Under the pieces are notes generated by a model, which did no database searches, had not been told where the DNA came from, and saw only the letters and a program-made list of their open reading frames with translations. 64,000 bases of DNA from Arthrobacter sp. FB24 (GTDB lineage: Bacteria > Actinomycetota > Actinomycetes > Actinomycetales > Micrococcaceae): the NCBI RefSeq assembly GCF_000196235.1, contig NC_008541.1:744001-808000 (forward strand), in the 5' to 3' direction. The translations under genes were made by a program, and so were the position numbers. Below, piece by piece: positions 44,170 to 58,156 of the stretch (its first letter is position 1; each line of letters opens with the position of its first letter).

Positions 44170-47100
44170 ATGACCCAATCCACACTCGATCCCTCGCTCG
44201 TCGAACTGCTCCGCGGCTGGCTACCGCGCCAGCGCTGGTTCCCCGTCAAGACGGGTGACTTCACGTTGTCACCCGTCGGCGGGGTGCGCCTGGACGACGG
44301 CAGCGGCGAGGTGGGCCTTGAAGTGTTCCTCGCGGCGGTCACCTACTCCACGGCCGACGGCGGCAGCCGCACCGATGTTGTGCAGGTCCCGCTCAGCTAT
44401 CGCGTTGAGCCCCTGAAAGGCAAGGAGGCGGCGCTGGTCGGCGAGGGCGGCGACGCCACCCATGAACGGCGCTGGATTTACGATGCCGTCCACGACCCCG
44501 TGTTTGTCTCGGCGTGGCTGGAACTGATGCGAAGCGGCGGCACCTCGCCGGAAGGAAAGGCCGTTGGCCACCTCGTGCCCTCCGACTACCGGCTGCCCAC
44601 CGCCACCGGGACCGTGAAGGTCCTCTCCGGTGAGCAGTCAAACAGTTCGGTGATAGTGGACGACGGCGGCTCCGCGGCAATCGTCAAATTCTTCCGTGTG
44701 CTGTCCGAAGGACGGAACCCGGAAGTGGAAATCGGTGCTGCCCTCACGCAGGCCAGGACATCGGAAGTGCCTGCCACTCTCGGCTGGGTCACGGGGGAGT
44801 GGCAAGCTCCGCTGGACGCCGCCGGGGACACGCCGCGGACCGTCAAAGGCGAACTTGCCGTCGCCCATGAGTTCCTGGCCGGCGGCCGCGACGCCTGGCG
44901 GCTGGCCGTTGATGCCGCAAGTTCCGGCACTGACTTCACGTCCGAAGCCCATGCCCTGGGCGTAGCAACCGCAACAGTGCACCGACGCCTGGCCGAGGCG
45001 CTGGGCCTGGCCGCGGAATCCGCGCCGGGAAAGGACATAGCTCCCGGGGTAGCCCAGCGCGTACGCCAGTCGTGGGCGGAAGCCGGTCCCGCCGTCGGGC
45101 ATTACGACGATGCACTTGCCGGCCTGCTCACCCAGCTGGAAGGCAGCAACGCCGGGGCGCTGCAGCGGATCCACGGCGACCTCCACCTGGGGCAGATCCT
45201 GCAGGTGCCGGGGCACCAGGGAGAGCCGGAACGCTGGGCCATCCTGGACTTCGAAGGCGAGCCGCTGAGGCCCATCGCGGAACGCAACTTTCCGGACGTG
45301 CCGCTGCGCGACGTCGTCGGCATGTTGCGGTCCTTCGACTACGCCGCCGGTGCCGCCGAACGCGAGCGGGAAGGCGTGCACGTACCCGGTTCGTGGGTGG
45401 ACGCCTGCGCCGAGGCGTTCCTGGCGGGGTACGGCGAAATTACGCCCGGGACCATTGACCGCGGCTCGCCCCTGTTTGTGGCATTGTGGCTGGACAAGGC
45501 GTTGTATGAAGTTGTTTATGAGTTGCGGAACAGGCCCGGATGGCTGGACATTCCGGTGAATGCCTCACGACGTCTCCTCAGCAGTACAGGTTCCGGCGCT
45601 TCAGCCGTAGCCGCAGCGGAAGGTAACAAAATGACAGGCTCAGCACGTACAGACCGGCCCGGTGCGCCCCTCCAGGTGGACCCGGACACGCTTGCAAAGG
45701 TGGCGTCAGGCGAATACCACGCCCCGCACTCCGTGCTGGGCGCGCACCTTGACGACCACGGTCATGTCACCGTCCGCACCGTGAAGCACCTTGCAGCCGC
45801 CGTGTCCGTGGTGACCGCCGCCGGTTCGGTACCCATGACGCACGAGGCCGACGGTGTCTGGGCTGCCGTGCTCGAACCCCTCCAGCCGGGCCACGTCCCC
45901 GACTACCGGCTGGAAGTAACCTACGAGGGCGTGCCTCCGCAGGCTACGGACGATCCGTACCATTACCTGCCCACGGTCGGTGAAGTGGACCTGCACCTTA
46001 TCGGTGAGGGCCGCCACGAGAAACTGTGGGAAGTCCTGGGCGCGCACGTCCAGCACTACAAGTCTTCGCTCGGCGACGTGGACGGTGTCTCGTTCGCGGT
46101 GTGGGCGCCGAATGCACAGGCTGTCAGGGTCAAAGGTGACTTCAACGCCTGGGACGGCCGGGAAAACTCGATGCGCTCCCTGGGCTCATCCGGCGTCTGG
46201 GAACTCTTCATCCCGGGCGTTTTAGCAGGGGCGTGCTACAAGTTTGAAATCAAGACCAAAGCCGGCCACTGGGTGGAAAAGGCCGACCCCCTGGCGTTCG
46301 GAACCGAGGTCCCGCCGCTTACGGCGTCGCGCGTCGTTGAGTCCGCATACGCCTTCAAGGACGAGGAATGGATGGCGGCCCGCGCTGAGCGGGACCCGCA
46401 CAATTCGCCCATGAGCGTGTACGAGGTCCACCTCGGATCCTGGCGACTTGGGCTGGGGTACCGGGAGCTGGCCAAGGAACTGGTGGAGTACGTCAAGTGG
46501 CTCGGATTCACCCATGTGGAGTTCATGCCGGTGGCGGAGCACCCCTTCGGCGGCTCGTGGGGCTACCAGGTGACATCGTACTTCGCGCCCACGTCCAGGT
46601 TCGGCCACCCCGACGAATTCAGGTTCCTCGTGGATGCCCTGCACCAGGAAGGAATCGGCGTCCTTCTTGACTGGGTGCCGGCCCACTTCCCCAAGGACGC
46701 CTGGGCCCTGGCCCAGTTCGACGGCGAGCCGCTATACGAGCACGCCGACCCCAACCTTGGCGAGCACCCGGACTGGGGCACGCTGATTTTCGACTTCGGC
46801 CGGACGGAAGTCCGCAACTTCCTGGTGTCCAACGCGCTTTACTGGCTGGACGAGTTCCACATCGACGGCCTCCGGGTGGATGCCGTGGCATCGATGCTGT
46901 ACCTCGACTACTCACGCGAGGAAGGCCAGTGGCAGCCCAACAGGTACGGCGGCCGCGAGAACCTTGAGGCCATCTCCTTCTTGCAGGAAGCGAACGCAAC
47001 GGTCTACAAGACCCACCCGGGCGCTGTGATGATTGCGGAGGAGTCCACGGCATTCCCCGGCGTGACCGCCCCGACCAGCGTCGGCGGCCTGGGCTTCGGG

Positions 47101-47844
47101 CTCAAATGGAACATGGGCTGGATGCACGACTCGCTCAAGTACGCATCCGAAGATCCGATCAACCGCAAGTGGCACCACGGAACGGTGACCTTCTCGCTGG
47201 TTTACGCTTTCACGGAAAACTTCCTGCTGCCCATCAGCCACGACGAAGTAGTGCACGGCAAAGGCTCCATGCTCCGGAAAATGCCCGGCGACCGCTGGCA
47301 GCAGCTGGCCAACCTCCGTGCGTTCCTGGCGTACCAGTGGGCCCATCCCGGTAAGCAGCTGATCTTCATGGGCACTGAATTCGGCCAGGAAGCGGAATGG
47401 TCCGAACAGCACGGCCTCGACTGGTATCTGGCGGACATCCCCGCGCACCGCGGCATCCAGCTGCTCACCAAGGACCTGAACGAGCTGTACTCATCGACTC
47501 CGGCACTTTACGAACGGGACAACGAACCGGGTGGTTTCCAGTGGATCAACGGTGGAGACGCTGACCGCAACGTCCTGTCGTTTATCCGGTGGGACACCGA
47601 TGGCAATCCGCTGGTGTGCGCGATCAACTTTTCCGGCAGCCCGCACCAGGGCTACACCCTGGGCGTGCCTGCGGCCGGAGCTTGGCAGGAGGTCCTCAAC
47701 ACGGACCACTCCAGCTACGGCGGTTCGGGTGTGCTGAACCAAGGCGCACTCACTGCCACCACCGAGGGACAGGACGGACAGCCGGCGACGCTGACCGTTA
47801 CGCTGCCTCCGCTCGGTGCCGCGTTCTTCAAGACGGCCGGCTGA
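44170..47844 (+). CDS. Fused maltokinase and glycogen branching enzyme
   Basis: A single frame of 1224 residues joins two enzymes usually encoded separately. Residues 1-about 470 are maltokinase (Pep2/Mak): an N-terminal cap domain, then the kinase lobe with [12 protein letters not shown] and ILDFEGEP, making maltose-1-phosphate for GlgE. Residues about 505-1224 are branching enzyme GlgB: CBM48 domains, Asp904 ([11 protein letters not shown]), Glu957/958 ([11 protein letters not shown]) and Asp1025 ([14 protein letters not shown]). At the joint, ATG 45631 (Met488) has GGAAGG seven bases upstream and begins a sequence like a free GlgB, so GlgB alone may also be made. ATG 44170 lies one base after the treS stop. 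Confidence 0.93.
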   Translation: MTQSTLDPSLVELLRGWLPRQRWFPVKTGDFTLSPVGGVRLDDGSGEVGLEVFLAAVTYSTADGGSRTDVVQVPLSYRVEPLKGKEAALVGEGGDATHERRWIYDAVHDPVFVSAWLELMRSGGTSPEGKAVGHLVPSDYRLPTATGTVKVLSGEQSNSSVIVDDGGSAAIVKFFRVLSEGRNPEVEIGAALTQARTSEVPATLGWVTGEWQAPLDAAGDTPRTVKGELAVAHEFLAGGRDAWRLAVDAASSGTDFTSEAHALGVATATVHRRLAEALGLAAESAPGKDIAPGVAQRVRQSWAEAGPAVGHYDDALAGLLTQLEGSNAGALQRIHGDLHLGQILQVPGHQGEPERWAILDFEGEPLRPIAERNFPDVPLRDVVGMLRSFDYAAGAAEREREGVHVPGSWVDACAEAFLAGYGEITPGTIDRGSPLFVALWLDKALYEVVYELRNRPGWLDIPVNASRRLLSSTGSGASAVAAAEGNKMTGSARTDRPGAPLQVDPDTLAKVASGEYHAPHSVLGAHLDDHGHVTVRTVKHLAAAVSVVTAAGSVPMTHEADGVWAAVLEPLQPGHVPDYRLEVTYEGVPPQATDDPYHYLPTVGEVDLHLIGEGRHEKLWEVLGAHVQHYKSSLGDVDGVSFAVWAPNAQAVRVKGDFNAWDGRENSMRSLGSSGVWELFIPGVLAGACYKFEIKTKAGHWVEKADPLAFGTEVPPLTASRVVESAYAFKDEEWMAARAERDPHNSPMSVYEVHLGSWRLGLGYRELAKELVEYVKWLGFTHVEFMPVAEHPFGGSWGYQVTSYFAPTSRFGHPDEFRFLVDALHQEGIGVLLDWVPAHFPKDAWALAQFDGEPLYEHADPNLGEHPDWGTLIFDFGRTEVRNFLVSNALYWLDEFHIDGLRVDAVASMLYLDYSREEGQWQPNRYGGRENLEAISFLQEANATVYKTHPGAVMIAEESTAFPGVTAPTSVGGLGFGLKWNMGWMHDSLKYASEDPINRKWHHGTVTFSLVYAFTENFLLPISHDEVVHGKGSMLRKMPGDRWQQLANLRAFLAYQWAHPGKQLIFMGTEFGQEAEWSEQHGLDWYLADIPAHRGIQLLTKDLNELYSSTPALYERDNEPGGFQWINGGDADRNVLSFIRWDTDGNPLVCAINFSGSPHQGYTLGVPAAGAWQEVLNTDHSSYGGSGVLNQGALTATTEGQDGQPATLTVTLPPLGAAFFKTAG
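45618..45633 (+). promoter_or_regulatory. Possible internal translation start for stand-alone GlgB
   Basis: GGAAGG at 45618-45623 lies seven bases before an in-frame ATG (45631, [13 protein letters not shown]) in the linker between kinase and branching-enzyme domains. It may be a relic of a once separate glgB gene or a working internal start. Confidence 0.45.
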
Positions 47845-47901
47845 CCGGCCAGCTCTGACCGCACCATCCGCCGCTAAGCAGGGCGGGGTGGGAAACACTT
47901 C

Positions 47902-47934
47902 AAAAGCCCGGGATCCTTGGGATCCCGGGCTTTT
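47902..47934. terminator. Terminator between the maltokinase-glgB gene and the rrn promoters
   Basis: A perfect 15-base stem (AAAAGCCCGGGATCC and its complement) with a three-base loop, ending in T's. It should stop transcription into the rRNA operon. Confidence 0.88.
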
Positions 47935-47956
47935 GTGGGCCTCGTCCGGGGCGGCT

Positions 47957-47985
47957 TTGTATCCTCGCCCAAGTGGTGGTAGAGT
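47957..47985 (+). promoter_or_regulatory. Candidate rrn promoter P1
   Basis: TTGTAT at 47957 and TAGAGT at 47980 are separated by 17 bases. It lies about 350 bases upstream of 16S rRNA, just past the terminator. Confidence 0.5.
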
Positions 47986-48066
47986 TTATTTCCGCGCTGC
48001 TCCCCGGAGTTGGCCAGTGAAGACAACACAGATTTGCCGCAGGCAAAGTGAGTCGGAATGGCCGAT

Positions 48067-48095
48067 TTGACTCGGGTGAAGCAAGCGAGTAAGTT
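48067..48095 (+). promoter_or_regulatory. Candidate rrn promoter P2
   Basis: TTGACT at 48067 and TAAGTT at 48090 are separated by 17 bases. This is the better match to a housekeeping promoter and lies about 240 bases before 16S rRNA. Confidence 0.6.
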
Positions 48096-48153
48096 AGAAA
48101 AGTTGCTCCGGAGCGATCCTTGACCGTGTGGTTGTGGTGGTGCCGGGTGTGTC

Positions 48154-48178
48154 TGTTGTTTGAGAACTCAATAGTGTG
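48154..48178 (+). promoter_or_regulatory. BoxA-like antitermination/processing element in the rrn leader
   Basis: The stretch TGTTGTTTGAGAACTCAATAG is repeated almost exactly in the 16S-23S spacer at 50233. Repeats of this kind flanking rRNAs in actinobacteria act in antitermination or processing. Confidence 0.55.
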
Positions 48179-48333
48179 CCAAGTTTGTTGATACCAATTT
48201 ATTTTATGGATTGGTTGAATTGACTGGATCCGCCACCCCGTGGTGTGGTCTGGTTTTTACAGCTGGTTTCAAATTTTGTGCAGCCGCTTTCTTCCGTTTT
48301 CCCGGGGGTGGTGGTTGTGTCTGTTTTTGTTTT

Positions 48334-53512
<5,179 letters not shown>

Positions 53513-53733
53513 CCACACACCCTTTCCGTGAACGGATTCAAAAGACGTTCACACCATGGAAAGGGTACAAAGAAAAACAAGACTGCTTGCGTCCACTATG
53601 TGGTTCCCAAACAACAAACCCGTTGCTTGAGGAACAAACACAACAACATAACAACACCACACCTGCCCTGAGCGGCAGGAGCATGTTGTAACCACTAATT
53701 TTCCCAACCCCCACCGGGGGTCCGGGTAAAAGG

Positions 53734-53852
53734 GTTACGGCGGTCATAGCGTGGGGGAAACGCCCGGTCCCATTCCGAACCCGGAAGCTAAGACCCACAG
53801 CGCCGATGGTACTGCACCCGGGAGGGTGTGGGAGAGTAGGTCACCGCCGGAA
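53734..53852 (+). rRNA. 5S ribosomal RNA
   Basis: About 119 bases beginning GTTACGGCGGTCATAGCG with the conserved CGAACCCGGAAGCTAAG loop and ending GTAGGTCACCGCCGG, which pairs with the start. It follows 23S by about 220 bases, completing the operon. Confidence 0.96.
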
Positions 53853-53865
53853 CATCATTCAGGTC

Positions 53866-53899
53866 GAGAGCCCCAACCAGGCAACTGGTCGGGGCTCTC
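53866..53899 (+). terminator. rrn operon terminator
   Basis: Stem GAGAGCCCCAACCAG pairs with CTGGTCGGGGCTCTC with one mismatch and a four-base loop, 13 bases after 5S rRNA. Confidence 0.85.
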
Positions 53900-53994
53900 C
53901 CACGTTAACCACCAAAACCCCGGGAACCGGCAGAGCGTCCCCCAACAACCCGCCACAACCGGCAGAGCGTCCGCGGCGGGTAAAGTTGGTCAGC

Positions 53995-54486
53995 ATGGAT
54001 AACCTCTTCAGCCACGCGTTCCCTGCGGACGAAGCACCCGATCCCGTTGATGGCCTCGACGCCGTGGTGCACACTGTGGTGGTACCCGGTCCGGTCTCCA
54101 AGGCCTTCATTGGGTTCACGGAACACACCCACCTCTGGTGGCCGCTCGAGGACCACAGCGTCTTCGGTACGGGTTCGTACGTGGAGTTCGAAGAGAACCT
54201 GGTTTTGGAAACCGCGGACGATGGCCGGACCGCTGTGTGGGGAACGATCGACGACTGGCAGCCGCCACTGTCTTTCCACGCCAGCTGGCACCCGGGGACC
54301 ACTGCGTTGTGGTCTACCGAGCTCCGCGTGGCTTTTAGGGCAGTGGAAGGCGGTACAGAGCTGCGCCTCGTCCACGACGGCTGGGAGGGCGCCGAAAACC
54401 CTGCCGTGACCCGTGCTGAATACGATGCCGGCTGGCCGGGCGTGCTGGCCCGCTTTGTCCGGTTCATGGGGGGTGTAGTTGGCTAG
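53995..54486 (+). CDS. SRPBCC (AHSA1-like) domain protein
   Basis: A 163-residue protein with the START/AHSA1 lipid-binding-like fold: VHTVVVPGPVSKAFIGFTEHTHLWWPLEDHS, then a beta sheet (FEENLVLETADDGRTAVWGTIDDWQPP) and a C-terminal helix. Such proteins bind hydrophobic ligands; no substrate can be inferred. ATG 53995 is used; upstream frame extension into the rrn terminator region is not credible. The next gene, a GNAT protein, overlaps it by eight bases. Confidence 0.8.
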   Translation: MDNLFSHAFPADEAPDPVDGLDAVVHTVVVPGPVSKAFIGFTEHTHLWWPLEDHSVFGTGSYVEFEENLVLETADDGRTAVWGTIDDWQPPLSFHASWHPGTTALWSTELRVAFRAVEGGTELRLVHDGWEGAENPAVTRAEYDAGWPGVLARFVRFMGGVVG

Positions 54487-55018
54487 GGTCCGGCGCATGG
54501 CTGAGGGAGAGTGGGCCTCCTTGCGGGCTGTGAGGCTGGAAATGCTCTCCGATACCCCAACGGCCTACGTTGAATCCCTGACGTCCGCCCAAGCGCAGAC
54601 CGAGGGCCAATGGCGCAGCCGTGCCGCTGCGATGACCGCTCCCGGAAGTGTGACGTTCGTTGCCGAGGACAGTTCAAGGCCCAACGCATTCTGTGCCCTG
54701 ATGCGTGTGGTCGTGAAGCATCCCCAGGAGCCCGACCGGCCGCGCCAGGCCATGCTCATTAGCGTTTATGTGGCCGGGCCGTACCGGGGAAGCGGTCTGG
54801 CGGACGAGCTGCTCGGCCGGTCGGTCGAGGCCGCTGCAGGTGAACTGGAGTGCGGCCTGCTTCAGCTTGGCGTCCACGAAGACAATACCCGCGCCTTGGC
54901 TTTCTACGCGCGCCACGGCTTCCGTGACACCGGGCGGCGGGAAGCCTACGCGCTCGATGCAGGCAAGAAGGAGATCATCATGGAGCGGGAGCTGCACTCG
55001 CGCGCGCCGGCCGCCTAG
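54479..55018 (+). CDS. GNAT family acetyltransferase
   Basis: A 179-residue N-acetyltransferase. The acetyl-CoA loop is visible (VYVAGPYRGSGLADELLGRS, near residues 97-116), as is the C-terminal LGVHEDNTRALAFYARHGFRDTGRR pattern. TTG 54479 overlaps the preceding stop and gives the usual N-terminus (ARVRRMAEGEWASLRAVRLEML); ATG 54497 is an alternative. The substrate is unknown. It converges with the LacI regulator gene. Confidence 0.85.
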   Translation: MARVRRMAEGEWASLRAVRLEMLSDTPTAYVESLTSAQAQTEGQWRSRAAAMTAPGSVTFVAEDSSRPNAFCALMRVVVKHPQEPDRPRQAMLISVYVAGPYRGSGLADELLGRSVEAAAGELECGLLQLGVHEDNTRALAFYARHGFRDTGRREAYALDAGKKEIIMERELHSRAPAA

Positions 55019-55039
55019 CCAGACCCGCTCCCGGAGAAG

Positions 55040-56068
55040 TCAGCGCTGCATAGTGTCTGACGGCGGTACGGAGGTGCTGGACCTGACAACGAAGTTCGTG
55101 GGGAACTCCGTATCGGTTGCGCTGCCGTCGGCTGCGTCTTCAAGGCCTGCCAGTAGGAGCCGGACCGCCAGTGCGCCCTGTCCACGGGCATCCTGGTCGA
55201 AGGTGGTGAGACCGAATACTTCACCAAGTTCATGGCCGTCGATTCCGATGACGGACAGGTCATAGGGGACCCGCAGGCCGAAGTCCCGTGCAGCCAGGAT
55301 CGTTCCGATGGCCATCTCGTCCGACGCCGCGAACACCGCCGTGGGGCGTTCGGAAACGCCGCCGAGCAGTTGCCTGGCACTCGCGTAGGCGCCTTGGATG
55401 GTGAAGTCGGCGGAGACCTGCCATTCCGGACGGACGGCAATCCCAGCGGCCGCCATGGCTTTCTCGAAGCCGCCTTGACGCGTTCCGGGGAGCCGGAAAT
55501 CCTGCTGGTAGGCGGCGTCGCCGGTCATGTGGGCGATCCGGGTGTGTCCCAGTCTGATGAGGTGGCTGGTTGCTGCTTCGGCGATTCCCGGATCGTTGAT
55601 CCTGATCGTTGAGGCGCCGGGCAAGGGGCCGCCGATGCCCACGATCGGGCGGTGGATGGCGAGCAGCTGCTGTATTTCGGCTTCACTGAGTTCGAGTGAC
55701 ACCGCGATAACCGCATCCACGCGTTTCCGCAGCAGGAAATCGTTCAAAACGCTGTGCCGGCGGTCGGGCCCTTCGCTGACGTTGTACAGGGTCAGATCGT
55801 ATCCGGCGTCGAGCAAGGTGGCCGAAACCCCTTCCACCACCGAGGAGAAGAACCAGCGGTGGACGGACGGGACAACCACACCTACGTTGTGGTTCCGGCC
55901 TGAGGCCAGGCTGGAGGCGTGGTACGACAGGACGAAACCGAGCTCGGCTGCTGCCGCCTGCGCGCGTTCGCGGCTGCGGGCGGACACATTGCCTTTGCCG
56001 CTGAGCGCCCGAGACACAGTGGCGATGGATAGGCCCGCACGCTCAGCTACGTCCTTGATGCCGGGCAT
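55040..56068 (-). CDS. LacI-family transcriptional repressor of the maltodextrin regulon
   Basis: A 342-residue LacI/GalR protein: HTH and hinge (IKDVAERAGLSIATVSRALSGKGNVSARSRERAQAAAAELGF, about 4-45), then a periplasmic-binding-protein-like ligand domain. Its position after the alpha-glucosidase gene, with malE-malF-malG divergent beyond, suggests control of maltodextrin use. LacI-type palindromes lie upstream of both transcription units. The effector sugar is inferred from context. Confidence 0.9.
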   Translation of the reverse strand: MPGIKDVAERAGLSIATVSRALSGKGNVSARSRERAQAAAAELGFVLSYHASSLASGRNHNVGVVVPSVHRWFFSSVVEGVSATLLDAGYDLTLYNVSEGPDRRHSVLNDFLLRKRVDAVIAVSLELSEAEIQQLLAIHRPIVGIGGPLPGASTIRINDPGIAEAATSHLIRLGHTRIAHMTGDAAYQQDFRLPGTRQGGFEKAMAAAGIAVRPEWQVSADFTIQGAYASARQLLGGVSERPTAVFAASDEMAIGTILAARDFGLRVPYDLSVIGIDGHELGEVFGLTTFDQDARGQGALAVRLLLAGLEDAADGSATDTEFPTNFVVRSSTSVPPSDTMQR

Positions 56069-56115
56069 ATTCAGTTCTCCGTGTCCTCAACCGCCAATTC
56101 CAAACGACTGCCGGG

Positions 56116-57852
56116 TCACCCAACCTCAAGGGTCAACCAGGCCGTCTCACCCGAGCCTAGCTGATGACCGCCCGAGTTCGTCGCAGCTGACTCCGCGGAG
56201 CTGCGCAGCAGCACCCGGCCGGCCGGGAGTTCCAACGGTTCACGTCCCGTGTTCATGACCACAAGGGTGGTGCCGTTGACGTAGGCCAGGGACGAATCGC
56301 TGCACCAGCTTTCCAGCCAAGCCAGCGAGCCTCTGCCCAGGTCCAGCTCCCTCCGCATGGACAGCATCCGACGGTAGAGGTTCAAATGCGACGTCGGCTC
56401 TTCGGCCTGCGCGTCGCGCGCCAGTTCGCTGAAGCTCGCAGGCTGCGGCAGCCACGGATCCTGTCCCGAGCCGAAGCCGGCGTGCAGTTCAGCGGCACGC
56501 CAGGGAAGGGGCACCCGGCAGCCGTCGCGGCCCAACCGCTCTCCGCCGGTGCGCGCGAACGTGGGGTCCTGGCGCTGGCTGTCCGGGATATCGATTCCGT
56601 CCGGAAGGCCCAGTTCTTCACCCTGGTAGAGGTACGCCCCGCCGGGAAGCCCCAGCATGAACATGGAGGCGGCGGCAGCCCTGGTCCTGCCCAGGGCCAG
56701 GTCGGGCTGCCGGTCAAAGGTGCCGATCCCGTCGCCGTCGCGCGGGGCAGGGCCGTCGTAGCCGAAACGGGTGGCGTGGCGGACGACGTCGTGGTTGGAC
56801 AGTACCCATGTGCTTGGCGCGCCGACGGCGTCCAGCGCCACCAGGGAGTCAGTGATGACACCGCGCAGGCGGTGGACGTCCAGGCCCGCATGGAGATACG
56901 GGAAATTGAACGCCTGGTGCATTTCGTCCGGGCGGACCCAGTCGGCCAAACGGGGCAGCGGGTCCACATTGGCTTCGGCACACAGGATGCGGTCCGGACC
57001 GTACTCGGCCAGGATACGGCGCCAGGCCCGGTAGATGTCATGCAGGGCCGGCTGGCCGAACATGGGTGCGTCATGGCCGGGGTAGCCGTCGCAGCTGTTG
57101 CCGTCGGCCCGGCCGCCCCACTCCGGCAGGCCGGGAGCCTTCACCAGTGCGTGGGCCACATCCACGCGGAATCCGGACACGCCCCGGTCCAGCCAGAAAC
57201 GCAGCACCCGCTCGAACTCATCGTGGACTGCCTGGTTGTCCCAGTTGAAGTCGGGCTGGGAGGTGTCGAAGAGGTGGAGGTACCACTGCCCGGGCCGGCC
57301 GTCCGGCTCCGTGATTCGTGTCCAGGCGGGTCCGCCAAAGTGCGACTGCCAGTTGTTGGGAGGCTCTTCACCATAGGTTCCCAGGCCGTCCCGGAAGATA
57401 TACATGTCACGTTCCGCACTGCCGGCGGGGGCGGCGAGGGCAGCCTGGAAAGCGGCGTGCTGGTCCGAGCAGTGATTGGGAACGAGGTCCACGATCACCC
57501 GCAGCTTCAGGCGGGTTGCCTCCACCATCATGGCGTCGAAGTCAGCCAGGGTGCCGAACAGCGGATCGACGTCACAGTAGTCGCTGACGTCATAGCCGGC
57601 GTCCTTTTGCGGTGAGCGGTAGAACGGCGACAGCCAGACGGCATCCACATCGAGCCGGGCCAACTGGGGCAGCTCCGCTGTTATGCCGGCAAGATCGCCG
57701 ATGCCGTCTCCGTTCAGGTCCCGAAAGGAGCGCGGATAGACCTGGTAGATGACGGCGGACCGCCACCAGCCGGAAGCTTCATCAGCAGTGTGGACCAGGG
57801 TCAGCGGCCCTGCCGCGACGGCGGGGGCTTTGAGCATTGAGTCAACGGACAT
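56116..57852 (-). CDS. GH13 alpha-glucosidase (oligo-1,6/alpha-1,4-glucosidase type)
   Basis: A 578-residue intracellular glucosidase, expected to release glucose from maltooligosaccharides or isomaltooligosaccharides. It has the N-terminal WWRSAVIYQVYPRSFRDLNGDGIGDLAGI, DAVWLSPFYRSPQKDAGYDV, the nucleophile region GVSGFRVDVAHALVK, the acid ILCAEANVDP and LSNHDVVRH. ATG 57852 is the first start after the operator region; the frame runs to 58605 across the divergent promoter and malE, which is not coding. It is 47 bases from the lacI-type gene, so the two form an operon. Confidence 0.92.
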   Translation of the reverse strand: MSVDSMLKAPAVAAGPLTLVHTADEASGWWRSAVIYQVYPRSFRDLNGDGIGDLAGITAELPQLARLDVDAVWLSPFYRSPQKDAGYDVSDYCDVDPLFGTLADFDAMMVEATRLKLRVIVDLVPNHCSDQHAAFQAALAAPAGSAERDMYIFRDGLGTYGEEPPNNWQSHFGGPAWTRITEPDGRPGQWYLHLFDTSQPDFNWDNQAVHDEFERVLRFWLDRGVSGFRVDVAHALVKAPGLPEWGGRADGNSCDGYPGHDAPMFGQPALHDIYRAWRRILAEYGPDRILCAEANVDPLPRLADWVRPDEMHQAFNFPYLHAGLDVHRLRGVITDSLVALDAVGAPSTWVLSNHDVVRHATRFGYDGPAPRDGDGIGTFDRQPDLALGRTRAAAASMFMLGLPGGAYLYQGEELGLPDGIDIPDSQRQDPTFARTGGERLGRDGCRVPLPWRAAELHAGFGSGQDPWLPQPASFSELARDAQAEEPTSHLNLYRRMLSMRRELDLGRGSLAWLESWCSDSSLAYVNGTTLVVMNTGREPLELPAGRVLLRSSAESAATNSGGHQLGSGETAWLTLEVG

Positions 57853-57883
57853 GCCGGTAATCGTAGAACGGAACATCCTAAAA

Positions 57884-57899
57884 TTGAAAACGCTTCCAA
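57884..57899. promoter_or_regulatory. LacI-type operator upstream of the alpha-glucosidase gene
   Basis: TTGAAAACGCTTCCAA, a near-palindrome with the central CG step typical of LacI/CcpA-family sites. It lies 32 bases upstream of the alpha-glucosidase start. Confidence 0.6.
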
Positions 57900-58060
57900 T
57901 TGTGACGTAAAACTCATTGCTTGCGGGCGGCCTACTACCTGGCCCTTGGATTGCAGGCTCCGAGGCATCATCATCCCGCCGAGCGGAGTCGTCGTCCCGC
58001 TTTGCGCGCCAGGCTACTGCCGAGTAGGGTGACTTTTCATCATGGGCCATCCCGTGTACT

Positions 58061-58076
58061 TTGGAAGCGCTTGCAG
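58061..58076. promoter_or_regulatory. LacI-type operator upstream of malE
   Basis: TTGGAAGCGCTTGCAG, with a perfect AAGCGCTT core and six of eight arm positions paired. It lies about 80 bases upstream of malE, opposite the site for the alpha-glucosidase gene. Confidence 0.6.
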
Positions 58077-58156
58077 CTGTGAGCCACATCACCGACGATG
58101 CCACAGGGCCCACGGGGCCGACGCGTGGATGCAGGATTTTTATGAAAGGGACACCA

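Noticed and set aside
42309..44342. Minus-strand open frame of 677 codons opposite treS
   Set aside because: The plus strand encodes an unmistakable trehalose synthase with all catalytic residues; the antisense product has no family features.
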